Source of the DNA: Macrococcoides epidermidis
GTDB lineage: Bacteria; Bacillota; Bacilli; Staphylococcales; Staphylococcaceae
DNA length: 64,000 nucleotides
Assembly: GCF_042659445.1 (NCBI RefSeq)
Contig: NZ_JBHSSR010000001.1
Strand: one strand, 5' to 3'
Part shown: piece after piece, positions 7,224 through 15,996 of the stretch
How the letters are laid out: every line of letters starts with the position of its first letter
Position numbering within the stretch: position 1 is the first letter of the stretch
Program-made: the position numbers and the translations under genes
The notes under the pieces: model-generated
Databases searched by the model: none
The model's input: only the letters and a program-made list of their open reading frames with translations
Told to the model about the DNA's origin: nothing

Positions 7224-8162
7224 TTCCTCTAGAAATTTCTTAATGGCTGCTTTATTTTTCTCTTTATCAATTTCTAATACTGCGCCAGCTTCAGGATAAC
7301 TCATCTGAGTATAACTATCTTTCACTGGAATAACTAGTGTATTAGGGTCTTTACTCCCTCTAATTACAAACGAAGTGCCTGTTCTAAATATTTCTCCATC
7401 AGTCATGTCTGTATTGATATACCCTCTTGCAATACCAGCAAGTTTAGGTGTTTTTAAGATTACTGGAAGACTAACCATTTCTTTCTTTAAAGCACGGATT
7501 ACTTGCTGTTGACGTCTAACGCGACCAAAGTCAGCTTCAGCATCATTTCTGAATCGTGCATAGCCAAGTAACTCTTTACCATTTAGATTGTGTTTACCTT
7601 CAGTCAGCGTGACACCGATTTTTTCTGACATATCCTTTTCAACATCAATAGGTACACCATTCGGTGATATTTCATCAACCATTGCAGAAAATCCTTTAAA
7701 ATCAACAATCGCATAATGATCAATATCGATATCTAGATTCTGTTTAATCGTTTGGCGTAAAAGTTCCGGTCCACCTAATGTATATGCTGTATTAATCTTA
7801 TAATTTCTGTAACCTGGTATTTCAGCATAAATATCACGCATCACGGAAATAACTTTCATCTTTTTATTTAAGTAGTTATACTGGCCAATCATGATTGAAT
7901 CAGTTCTTGCAGATCCATCAACCGCACGGTCTTGACCTAATATTAATATATTAATTTTCCCATCTTTTTTATTTACACCATTAAATTCATATTGTTCATG
8001 TTTCGGTTCGTGTTTTTCTGCTTGTTTTAAACCACTTTCATAACTCGATTTTATGTATAAAAAACATCCTAATAAAATACAAATAATAAATAATAATATA
8101 AACGGTAACTTACGAATACGACGCTTTTTTCGGCGACGTACAGGTGGCGTTTGTCCATCCAT
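7221..8162 (-). CDS. msrR: LCP-family cell wall protein, MsrR-like
   Basis: The 313-residue protein has a short basic cytoplasmic start (RRRKKRRIRK), one membrane anchor (about residues 19-38) and an extracellular LytR-CpsA-Psr domain from about residue 65. The domain begins INILILGQDR, then has SARTDSIMIG and SVMRDIYAEIPGY, which carry conserved residues for polyprenyl-pyrophosphate binding. Enzymes of this family attach wall teichoic acid or other glycopolymers to peptidoglycan. The place next to msrA and mprF matches the S. aureus msrR locus, where the gene affects methicillin and teicoplanin tolerance. The start follows AGTAGGGTG. Confidence 0.88.
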   Translation of the reverse strand: MDGQTPPVRRRKKRRIRKLPFILLFIICILLGCFLYIKSSYESGLKQAEKHEPKHEQYEFNGVNKKDGKINILILGQDRAVDGSARTDSIMIGQYNYLNKKMKVISVMRDIYAEIPGYRNYKINTAYTLGGPELLRQTIKQNLDIDIDHYAIVDFKGFSAMVDEISPNGVPIDVEKDMSEKIGVTLTEGKHNLNGKELLGYARFRNDAEADFGRVRRQQQVIRALKKEMVSLPVILKTPKLAGIARGYINTDMTDGEIFRTGTSFVIRGSKDPNTLVIPVKDSYTQMSYPEAGAVLEIDKEKNKAAIKKFLEE

Positions 8163-8288
8163 AATAAAACACCCTACTTTCCATTCTCCAGTATATTAAA
8201 CTTATAAAAAATAGGACTAAATTGCAAGCAAATACCTATGGTAATTGTACATTATTATCGTAAAATAATTAAAAGGAGGTAGATTGAA

Positions 8289-8798
8289 ATGAAAACGATA
8301 TATTTTGCCGGAGGTTGCTTCTGGTGCATGGTAAAACCTTTTGATTCATTTGATGGTATTGAAAGTGTAAAGAGTGGTTATATGGGTGGACATATTGAAA
8401 ATCCAACTTATGAACAAGTGAAAACAGGTACGACAGATCATCTTGAAGTCGTTGAAATAATTTATGATGATGCTGTATTCTCATTTGATAAATTATTAGA
8501 GATTTTCTTTGCTCAAATTGATCCGACAGATGCTGGCGGTCAATATATGGACAGAGGCACACAATATAGTACTGCTGTATTTTATACTGATGAAACGCAA
8601 AAAATGAAAACAGTAGATTACATAGAAAGTATTCAAGATAGATTTGATAAGCCGATTGTAACTGAAATACGTGCCGCTGAAGTGTTCTATTTAGCTGAAG
8701 ATGAGCACCAGGACTTCTATAAAAGAAACCCTGAACGTTACAAACAGGAACAAATTGATCGTGAAAATTACATAAGGACACAAAAAAATCTGAGCTAA
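8289..8798 (+). CDS. msrA: Peptide-methionine (S)-S-oxide reductase
   Basis: The 169-residue protein has the MsrA catalytic motif GGCFWC at residues 8-13, with Cys10 as the attacking thiolate. It reduces methionine-S-sulfoxide in proteins. The later segments GYMGGHIENPTYEQVKTGTT and DPTDAGGQYMDRGTQY are the substrate and structural motifs of the family. Cys13 is the only other cysteine, and the usual C-terminal resolving Cys is absent, so Cys13 or an external thiol would have to resolve. A very strong AAAGGAGGT precedes the ATG. The stop codon lies in a shared terminator and overlaps the mprF stop. Confidence 0.93.
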   Translation: MKTIYFAGGCFWCMVKPFDSFDGIESVKSGYMGGHIENPTYEQVKTGTTDHLEVVEIIYDDAVFSFDKLLEIFFAQIDPTDAGGQYMDRGTQYSTAVFYTDETQKMKTVDYIESIQDRFDKPIVTEIRAAEVFYLAEDEHQDFYKRNPERYKQEQIDRENYIRTQKNLS

Positions 8799-8814
8799 TG
8801 CTCAGATTTTTTTG
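8782..8814. terminator. Bidirectional terminator containing both msrA and mprF stop codons
   Basis: The stem aaaaaatctgagc / gctcagattttttt has the loop taat. The msrA stop (8796-8798, TAA) and the mprF stop (8795-8797, TAG on the minus strand) lie at the loop, so the two genes converge and overlap by four bases. Confidence 0.9.
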
Positions 8815-11338
8815 ATCGATTGATGATTGCATTAATACGAATCATCTGTGTGATGAGTGAACTATCTTTTCGGTAGACTAAATATCTTGATTGCCAGTCA
8901 GGATTGAACTTTTCTTTATATTTACGTAATCCTTTAAAACTATAAAGTCTTGAGATAGAATCAAATATCTTACCTGCCAGTCGTTCACGATAAAATGCAT
9001 GTTTATGACTGCCTACGTTTGATAGTGGTGCCATTCCCATATTAAATGAATGATAGCCCTTCTCTTTCATTAATAGCATTGTATTTAAATATAGACCATC
9101 CATCATTTGGAGTTCATTATCTTTCCAGCGTATCATGTCTACTGAGAATGAATGATTATAATGTGTTGGCATGAATGAGACGAAGCCAATGATTTCAGCA
9201 TCATTTCTAATCACTCCGATCGGTGCTTTGCTTAAATAATCAGGATTAAACTGCCCTACTGAGAAATTCATTTCGTTACGTCCATTTAACCATTCATTCG
9301 AAACTTCTTGTAATTGTGCAATTAAACAATCATCAAATGGAGGCTCTAGCACTTCGTAGCGATATCCTTCTGTTTCGAATTTATTGACAGTTGCTCGAAA
9401 TGCACGTTTTTTCTTTCCGCTGATTGTAAAGTCTTCAAGCGGAATGACTGCTTCCTCACCTAGTTTAAAGAATATATTTCCGAAATCATGATACATCGGT
9501 AACAGATGCGGTTGAACCTGATAGAATGCCACGTCATAACCATAATATTCTGTCTTATCATAGAACTGTGTCAGTAAACATTGAAAAGATGCCTTATTCC
9601 CTATTGGATCACCTAATACGATAATACTATCATTTTTAAATTGAAACATGACAAATGCATCACGCTCATCATTTGTAAAGAATAATTTGTCTCCAGTGAA
9701 TGCCAGATGACTTACAAAATTCCCGCCATAAGACTGAATAATTTTGTCTATCTCCTCTGTTGACATTTGCATATCAACTTTAGTTTTAAATTTTTTATTG
9801 AAAAGATAAGAGAGTGTATACGTCACACCTGCAAATAATACGATTAAAAGCAGGAAATAATATTTTAGTAAGTTACTATCGAAATCAATATTTTCTGTGC
9901 GAATCAAACCTTCTAATTGTAATGAAAGTAACCATCCGTTGATTGATAATAACACGATTGATGAAAGAATGGTTAATCCAGCTCTTTTTAATGTTATTGG
10001 TCTTCTAATCGAACTGACATTCCGATTGCCGATAAACAATAGTATTAACACAATAAATAGCCAGATATAAATGAGAAAGTTTCCATATGTCAGATATACG
10101 ACAATCAGTAAAATACTTACTGCGACCATACTCATTACATGCGAGCGTCTTGTGTCATGCATAATACCCTTAGCATTAATGATTAATATCAGCGCAGCCA
10201 CTCCATATAATGCGGCTAGAAATAAATACGTATTATGTTTCACATCATAGATAGCTTCTATGATTACTAAACCGTTACTTAAAAATAATAAGAGACCAGT
10301 AATACCAACAATAACTCCTAATGCAATTGCGGGAAGTTTTACAATTACGTCACGTAAAATGCTTAAAAACAAATTGCTTGTCTCAATTGCTGGTCCAACA
10401 TATTTATGATCTTCAAATCGATCTTCAAATTGTTTTCTCGCCACACCTCTATACTCGAAAGTCGATAATGCAAGTGCAAGCAGGAATGGTACAAAGTAAT
10501 AAACTACGCGATAAATAAGTAAAGCAAGTAATACTTGTTCTTCTGTAATTCCAATAGCTTTAAAACCTACAAGAATCATTAAATCAAATGCACCAAATCC
10601 ACCTGGTACGAGTGATATTAATCCTGCTAAAGCTGCTACAACAAATATGCCGATGACAACTGCAAATGGTACGGGATTACCAATACATTTAAAGATTAAG
10701 TACATTACGCCACTCGCTGCAATCCACTCCAATGCAGAGACTAAAGTAAATTTTAATCCTAATAATTTATCCTGATTGACCGGTTTTATAAATGTATATA
10801 CTAAAAACACAGGTAAGAATAAAGCAGTGATAATTAATGCAATGTTATACCATGGGTAGTGATCAAAGGCATGCGTGTTATTAAATAAATTGAATATGAT
10901 ACCTAGACTTAAAATGCTCATTCCCGAAATCATTGATATTAACAACAAGGAGATTGCTTTAACTAAAGTTCTTTCGTCATCAGCATAATTTCTATAAACT
11001 AGTAATCGCAGTCCAGCACCAATTATGCCTCCGAATCCAATTACAGCGTTTAATGCATTCGCTATAAAACTTGTGTTCAATAACTTTTTCTTAGGAATTG
11101 ATAAATTTAAATTTTTAGCCAATACAAAGTCATATAACGATAACAACATTACTGCTAAAAACCCTGATATAATCAGACCAGCGAGTTCATAAGACTGCAA
11201 CGATTTAAACGCAATATAGGTTGCTTTATAATCAATAGATGATAATTCACCGATTAATTTATAAAAAATAAAAACAAATAGTAAAGATATAAATAATATT
11301 TTTAGTTTGTTTTGGTGGTAATTTAAAAATGTTTTCAT
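8795..11338 (-). CDS. mprF: Phosphatidylglycerol lysyltransferase / flippase MprF
   Basis: The 847-residue protein makes lysyl-phosphatidylglycerol from Lys-tRNA and phosphatidylglycerol and moves it to the outer leaflet, which lowers the negative surface charge. The N-terminal two-thirds is about 14 membrane spans (the flippase and synthase membrane part). The C-terminal cytoplasmic domain starts near residue 545 (STEEIDKIIQSYGG) and contains VLGDPIGNKASF and FMPTHYNHSFSVDMIRW, typical of the aminoacyl-lipid synthase domain. Length agrees with the S. aureus protein (840). The ATG has a moderate AAAGTGGG site. The family confers resistance to defensins and daptomycin. Confidence 0.95.
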   Translation of the reverse strand: MKTFLNYHQNKLKILFISLLFVFIFYKLIGELSSIDYKATYIAFKSLQSYELAGLIISGFLAVMLLSLYDFVLAKNLNLSIPKKKLLNTSFIANALNAVIGFGGIIGAGLRLLVYRNYADDERTLVKAISLLLISMISGMSILSLGIIFNLFNNTHAFDHYPWYNIALIITALFLPVFLVYTFIKPVNQDKLLGLKFTLVSALEWIAASGVMYLIFKCIGNPVPFAVVIGIFVVAALAGLISLVPGGFGAFDLMILVGFKAIGITEEQVLLALLIYRVVYYFVPFLLALALSTFEYRGVARKQFEDRFEDHKYVGPAIETSNLFLSILRDVIVKLPAIALGVIVGITGLLLFLSNGLVIIEAIYDVKHNTYLFLAALYGVAALILIINAKGIMHDTRRSHVMSMVAVSILLIVVYLTYGNFLIYIWLFIVLILLFIGNRNVSSIRRPITLKRAGLTILSSIVLLSINGWLLSLQLEGLIRTENIDFDSNLLKYYFLLLIVLFAGVTYTLSYLFNKKFKTKVDMQMSTEEIDKIIQSYGGNFVSHLAFTGDKLFFTNDERDAFVMFQFKNDSIIVLGDPIGNKASFQCLLTQFYDKTEYYGYDVAFYQVQPHLLPMYHDFGNIFFKLGEEAVIPLEDFTISGKKKRAFRATVNKFETEGYRYEVLEPPFDDCLIAQLQEVSNEWLNGRNEMNFSVGQFNPDYLSKAPIGVIRNDAEIIGFVSFMPTHYNHSFSVDMIRWKDNELQMMDGLYLNTMLLMKEKGYHSFNMGMAPLSNVGSHKHAFYRERLAGKIFDSISRLYSFKGLRKYKEKFNPDWQSRYLVYRKDSSLITQMIRINAIINRSKKSEH

Positions 11339-11437
11339 ATTTACCCACTTTCTATGTTAAAAAATGTATTTAAATATTGTTTATGTAAAAAAACGATATT
11401 ACTATTGTACATGTAAATAACATTTTTGCAAAATCAC

Positions 11438-11475
11438 AAAAAAATGAAGCATAAACAAGAGTTATGCTTCATTTT
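11438..11475 (-). terminator. Terminator of the AI-2E transporter gene
   Basis: The stem aaaatgaagcataa / ttatgcttcatttt has a loop of about 7 nt, and a T-run follows on the minus strand. The stop codon region of the gene lies inside one arm. Confidence 0.8.
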
Positions 11476-12619
11476 TATTAATCTCATATGGACCATGTGC
11501 ATCCTGAAAATATTTATTATATCGTATTTTAAATTTATGGAAGAAAAATTGTACTAAAACTTTCATAATTGCGTATAGCGGAATACCAAGAATAACACCG
11601 ATGATACCGAGCATGTTTCCTGCACATAGCAGAACGAAGATAATTGTAAGTGGATGAATCTTCATCGTTTTACCCATAATACTTGGAGAAATAAAATGAC
11701 CTTCTAAAAATTGTACCGCCATCCACACAACAGCTAACTTCAATAGCATAAGTGGTGAGTCAACAAGTGCGATGATGATTGCCGGACTGATGGCAATCAT
11801 AGGTCCTAAATAAGGCACAACACTTGTAACTGCAGCAATACACGCTAAGATAAGTGCATATTCCAGTCCTATAATTTTATAACCGATAAACAGTAACACT
11901 CCTATACAAAAAGCAACAATCATTTGTCCCTGAATATATGAACCAACCTGGACATTCATCTTCTCCAGAATTTCATTGAAATCACTGCGATAGCGTGGGG
12001 GTAATAATTTGATCAAATAGCTTTTAAATTGTTTACCGTCTTTAAGTAAAAAGAATAATACAAAAGGAAATGTCATAATTACCACTGCTACACTAGCAAT
12101 TGTGCCGATAATAGATTTTAAACGAGATGAAAAGCTACCGAGATAATCCCCTACTTTATTAGGTAGATCACTTAAGTTCGTATTCACCCACTTCTGAATA
12201 TCCTGCATATATGGAGCAATGCGTGAATTAGAAGCAATATCATTAAACTTATTAAGGAGATGTTTCATATAATCCGGAAAGTTTGCTACTAGACTTAATA
12301 TTTGCTGTTCAATTAAAGGTATTAATACAGTAATAAGTATTGTGAATACACCGATAATCAATAAAAACAAAATAATAATCGCATAAAGTCTTTTGACCCT
12401 ATTGCGTTCCAGTAAATCTACGATTGGATTTAATAGATAAAAAAGTATAAAAGCTAAAATGATTGGACCAATAATCGTATTAAAGATAATGAGAAGTGGT
12501 TTAAATACAAATGATACTTTAGCAAAAACAAAGATTAATATCCCTACTAAAATAAGGACACATAATGAAAAGATGAGATTTTTTCCACCTAAAAAACGCA
12601 TAAATCGATTATCCTGCAT
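11462..12619 (-). CDS. AI-2E family transporter
   Basis: The 385-residue membrane protein has about eight spans and the family hallmarks: LLNPIVDLLERNRVKR near residue 70, a soluble loop (about residues 115-155) and the C-terminal signature PYLGPMIAISPAIIIAL. The AI-2E exporter superfamily includes TqsA/YdiK-type permeases and sodium/proton antiporters, so the transported substance is not settled by homology. The start follows AAGGAGG. It is a single gene between mprF and ptsG with its own promoter region and terminator. Confidence 0.85.
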   Translation of the reverse strand: MQDNRFMRFLGGKNLIFSLCVLILVGILIFVFAKVSFVFKPLLIIFNTIIGPIILAFILFYLLNPIVDLLERNRVKRLYAIIILFLLIIGVFTILITVLIPLIEQQILSLVANFPDYMKHLLNKFNDIASNSRIAPYMQDIQKWVNTNLSDLPNKVGDYLGSFSSRLKSIIGTIASVAVVIMTFPFVLFFLLKDGKQFKSYLIKLLPPRYRSDFNEILEKMNVQVGSYIQGQMIVAFCIGVLLFIGYKIIGLEYALILACIAAVTSVVPYLGPMIAISPAIIIALVDSPLMLLKLAVVWMAVQFLEGHFISPSIMGKTMKIHPLTIIFVLLCAGNMLGIIGVILGIPLYAIMKVLVQFFFHKFKIRYNKYFQDAHGPYEINKNEA

Positions 12620-12740
12620 AGATTGTTTCCTCCTTATGTTTTTTATTTTGATTTTAACAAATTAATTAAGGTTTACATAATCAAGTTATTGTATTCTTTA
12701 GTGTTAAATATAATATCAAATTTAACCATAATTATCATAA

Positions 12741-12778
12741 AAAAGCAAATTAGGGACCAGCGCATGCTAGTCCCTAAT
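12741..12778 (-). terminator. Terminator of ptsG
   Basis: A 13-bp stem (attagggaccagc / gctagtccctaat, one G-U pair) has a GCAT loop. It is followed on the minus strand by tgctttttt. Confidence 0.85.
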
Positions 12779-12791
12779 CGTTTCAATATAA

Positions 12792-14846
12792 TTATTTGAT
12801 ATCTAAAATTGCATCTCCTGCAACTGTATGACCATATTTAATATTGTGCATTGATTTGTCTGTTAAGTTTGTGAAAATGATTGGTGTGATATCACTATCA
12901 GCATTTGCACGAATATATTCTAGGTCTACTTTTAATAATGTTTGACCTTTCGTTACATGATCACCAGGTTTAACTAACATTTCAAAACCTGCACCTTTTA
13001 ATCCAACTGTTTCTAATCCGAAGTGGATTAAAACTTCAATACCATCATTACTTTCAAGACCAAGTGCGTGTTTTGTCGGGAAGTCCATCTTAACCTCACC
13101 GTCAAATGGTGCAACAACTAATCCTTCTTCTGGTTTAATCGCTACCCCGTCACCCATCATTTTTTGACTGAATACTTGATCAGGTACCGTTGAAAGTTCA
13201 ACCACTTCACCAGTAATTGGTGCATAAATTGAAGTTGCTGTAGATGTTGAAATATTTGATGTTGCTGGAACAGCTTCAATTGTTTCTTCTGCTTTTACAG
13301 CACCTGGGTCTTCGATATGCACTTGTTCTGGACGTGTAACTTCACCAGACATAATACGTGCCATTTCATGTTTAATCTGATCTGACTTTGGACCGAAGAT
13401 AGCTTGCATGTTGTTTCCAACTTCTAATACCCCTGCAGCACCTAACGCTTTTAATTCTGGTACATCAACTTTAGATTTATCTTTAACTTCCACACGAAGA
13501 CGTGTAATACAAGCATCTAAATGTTTGATATTTTCTTTACCACCCATTGCATCTAACACACTGAAAGGTAATTCATCATTAGAAGTTACTTTATTCACAA
13601 CCTCTTCATCTTCTCTTCCAGGTGTTTTTAGATTCAATTTTACAATAAAGAATCTAAATACTGAGTAGTAAATAACTGCATATACTAATCCCACAGGAAT
13701 TACTAACCACCAAGGTGTTCTGCCTTGTAAAATACCGAAAGTGAAGAAATCAATAAATCCTCCTGAGAACGTATAACCTAAATGTAAATCCATTAAATAC
13801 AAGATTAAGAATGATAATCCATCTAATACTGCATGAATAAAGAATAATACTGGTGCAACAAATAAAAATGAAAATTCTAATGGCTCAGTAATACCTGTTA
13901 AGAAAGATGTTAAGGCTGCAGACGCCATTAAACCACCTACGAATTTTTTCTTTTCAGGTTTAGCAGTATGATATATTGCTAAAGCTGCTGCTGGTAAACC
14001 AAACATCATGACTGGGAATTCACCCTGCATAAATGCACCTGCTGTTAATGGGACTTTATCTTGAATTTGAGCCATGAAAATATTTAAATCACCATGAACA
14101 ACTTTTCCTGCTGCATTTGTATATGTTCCAAATTCGAACCAGAATGGTGCATGGAAGATATGATGAAGACCAAATGGAATTAGTAATCGTTTAATCATAC
14201 CAAATGCGAAGACTGCTAATGCTTTATTTTCTTCCATTAAGTAAAGTGATAAGCTATTCATTCCACTTTGTATTGCCGGCCAAATAAAGAACATTGCAAT
14301 CCCTAGTATAAAAGCACTAAAAGCTGTAACGATTGGTACAAAGCGTTTTCCGGCAAAAAATCCTAAAAATGGCGGTAGTTGGATATTATAAAATTTATTG
14401 TATGCCCAAGCAGCTAAAATACCAATAATAATACCACCAAACACACCTGTTTGTAATGTTGGAATACCTAATACAGTAGCATAACCAGGACTAGAACCAA
14501 CATTTTCAGCATTAATGCCTCCAATTTGTCCCATTGTAACGTTTAACACTAGGTAACCAACGAATGCTGCTATAGCTGCAACACCGTCACCACCAGCTAA
14601 ACCTACAGCGACCCCGAGTGCAAAGAGCAGTGGCAAGTTATCAAAAATAATTCCACCTGCGGCTTGTAACATAGAAGCAACTTTGACGATAATGTCATTG
14701 CTTAAAAACGGGAAAAAATTAACTAATGATTCAGTTTGTAGCGCAGCACCAATCCCTAAAAGTAAACCGGCTGCTGGCAAGATTGCTACCGGTAACATCA
14801 ATGCTTTACCGATACGTTGTAATTGACCGAATAACGTTTTGAACAT
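12792..14846 (-). CDS. ptsG: Glucose-specific PTS transporter EIICBA
   Basis: The 684-residue three-domain protein imports and phosphorylates glucose. EIIC spans about residues 1-405 (opening FGQLQRIGKALMLPVAILPA, and GITEPLEF at 317-324). EIIB is at about 425-500 with the phosphorylated Cys446 in LDACITRLR. EIIA is at about 540-684 with the active-site His608 in EVLIHFGLETVGL. Length and domain order match S. aureus PtsG. It lies just downstream of glcT, separated by an antiterminator/terminator RNA, so expression should depend on glucose through GlcT. The start follows TAGGAGG. Whether it also takes glucosamine cannot be told. Confidence 0.93.
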   Translation of the reverse strand: MFKTLFGQLQRIGKALMLPVAILPAAGLLLGIGAALQTESLVNFFPFLSNDIIVKVASMLQAAGGIIFDNLPLLFALGVAVGLAGGDGVAAIAAFVGYLVLNVTMGQIGGINAENVGSSPGYATVLGIPTLQTGVFGGIIIGILAAWAYNKFYNIQLPPFLGFFAGKRFVPIVTAFSAFILGIAMFFIWPAIQSGMNSLSLYLMEENKALAVFAFGMIKRLLIPFGLHHIFHAPFWFEFGTYTNAAGKVVHGDLNIFMAQIQDKVPLTAGAFMQGEFPVMMFGLPAAALAIYHTAKPEKKKFVGGLMASAALTSFLTGITEPLEFSFLFVAPVLFFIHAVLDGLSFLILYLMDLHLGYTFSGGFIDFFTFGILQGRTPWWLVIPVGLVYAVIYYSVFRFFIVKLNLKTPGREDEEVVNKVTSNDELPFSVLDAMGGKENIKHLDACITRLRVEVKDKSKVDVPELKALGAAGVLEVGNNMQAIFGPKSDQIKHEMARIMSGEVTRPEQVHIEDPGAVKAEETIEAVPATSNISTSTATSIYAPITGEVVELSTVPDQVFSQKMMGDGVAIKPEEGLVVAPFDGEVKMDFPTKHALGLESNDGIEVLIHFGLETVGLKGAGFEMLVKPGDHVTKGQTLLKVDLEYIRANADSDITPIIFTNLTDKSMHNIKYGHTVAGDAILDIK

Positions 14847-14942
14847 ATTTTATTCCTCCTAAAATGTTTTGTTTAGATTGTTAGATGTGATAAGAAGAAG
14901 ATAAAAGCAAATTTACATACATATTCATAAAATACTAAGCTA

Positions 14943-14998
14943 ACAAAAAAGGCATAAGTATATACTGGTCCCTTTGTACCAGTAATAACTCATGCCTG
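14943..14998 (-). promoter_or_regulatory. RNA antiterminator (RAT) / terminator switch in the ptsG leader
   Basis: On the minus strand the leader between glcT and ptsG folds into a long interrupted hairpin: aggcatgagt and actggt on one side, accagt and acttatgcct on the other. A run of six T follows. This is an intrinsic terminator ahead of ptsG. In the BglG/GlcT family, an RNA stem overlapping the first half of such a terminator is bound by the antiterminator to let transcription through. The neighbouring glcT supports that reading here. The exact RAT boundaries are inferred. Confidence 0.75.
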
Positions 14999-15006
14999 CT
15001 TATCAG

Positions 15007-15861
15007 TTACACGTTATCTACTTCAGTATTAAATGCTTGAATATGCATAGTAAGATATACAAGCTCTGATTCATAAACCGGCTTGTTTAAATGCGTCTGC
15101 ATCATCTTAACAACCTTTACAGCCGTATTGTAACACAATGGATATTGTACTTTCAATAGGTTTTCTAACTTTTTTTGTTCAGGCATACGATCATCAGCCA
15201 TCACGCGTTGAACAGCAAAACTAATATGTCTAACAAATCTTGAATAAGCTATAGAATCCTTATCTATATTAACTTTCAAATCCTGTTCTATCATATGAAT
15301 CGCTTTTGTAATCACTTCGGCCATCATATTCATATCACGAAGCGAATGATTATTAACGGATGAATGGATATGTAACGCAATAAAACCTACTTCCGTTCTT
15401 GGAAAATTAACTTGTAGCTTATCATTTAACATTTGAACAACTTGTTCAGCAATTAAAAATTCTTTCTGATATAGTGCTTCTGTTTCTTTTAAAAATGGAT
15501 TTGCAACAAAAATACCATCTTTATAACGTTTCAGAGCAAAAATGATATGATCCGTTAATGATAAAATAATTTTATCGTCCATCTGTCCATCTGTTCGCTT
15601 ATCGATAAATTCCACAATCTCGATGACTGTTGCAATAACATGGTCATCTGTTAACGTCATTAAATCTTTATAGCGTTCTTTTTCCTGTTCCGTTTTAAGT
15701 TCGAACATTTTTTCTATCTTGTTTAAATCCTGATCTATAATTGTATGCCCAGCTTTTTTATTGAAGCCTATACCTTTACCGATCAATACAACTTCCTTAT
15801 TATTTTTAAGTGCAATTAACACATTATTATTCAACACTTTTTCGACAATATATTGTCCCAT
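15007..15861 (-). CDS. glcT: BglG-family transcription antiterminator GlcT
   Basis: The 284-residue protein has an RNA-binding CAT domain (residues 1-57) and two PTS regulation domains (about 70-170 and 175-284). The conserved phosphorylatable histidines are visible: His105 and His164 in PRD1, His212 and His273 in PRD2. When EIIGlc is idle it phosphorylates PRD1 and silences the protein; during glucose uptake the protein is active and binds the RAT RNA. The target terminator and ptsG follow directly. The start follows a GAGG site. A perfect AT-rich palindrome lies in its promoter region. Confidence 0.9.
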   Translation of the reverse strand: MGQYIVEKVLNNNVLIALKNNKEVVLIGKGIGFNKKAGHTIIDQDLNKIEKMFELKTEQEKERYKDLMTLTDDHVIATVIEIVEFIDKRTDGQMDDKIILSLTDHIIFALKRYKDGIFVANPFLKETEALYQKEFLIAEQVVQMLNDKLQVNFPRTEVGFIALHIHSSVNNHSLRDMNMMAEVITKAIHMIEQDLKVNIDKDSIAYSRFVRHISFAVQRVMADDRMPEQKKLENLLKVQYPLCYNTAVKVVKMMQTHLNKPVYESELVYLTMHIQAFNTEVDNV

Positions 15862-15921
15862 ATTAAATACCTCATTCCAAAGACCTATGTGTTCAATTTA
15901 GTTACATGGTAAAATAATGTT

Positions 15922-15937
15922 AGCTATATATATAGCT
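15922..15937. promoter_or_regulatory. Perfect 16-bp palindrome between glcT and the DUF1002 gene
   Basis: AGCTATATATATAGCT lies in the 135-bp gap between two divergent genes, 60 nt from the DUF1002 start and 61 nt from glcT. It could be an operator or an extended promoter region. No known regulator consensus is recognised. Confidence 0.3.
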
Positions 15938-15996
15938 GCTATATTATAAGTAAATATAGTGAAACTTAATATTAAATAAAAATTGGAGGGATTAAG

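Noticed and set aside
8269..8832. Leftward 187-residue frame opposite msrA
   Set aside because: The composition is rich in His, Gln and Tyr, as expected for an antisense shadow, and msrA on the other strand is beyond doubt.
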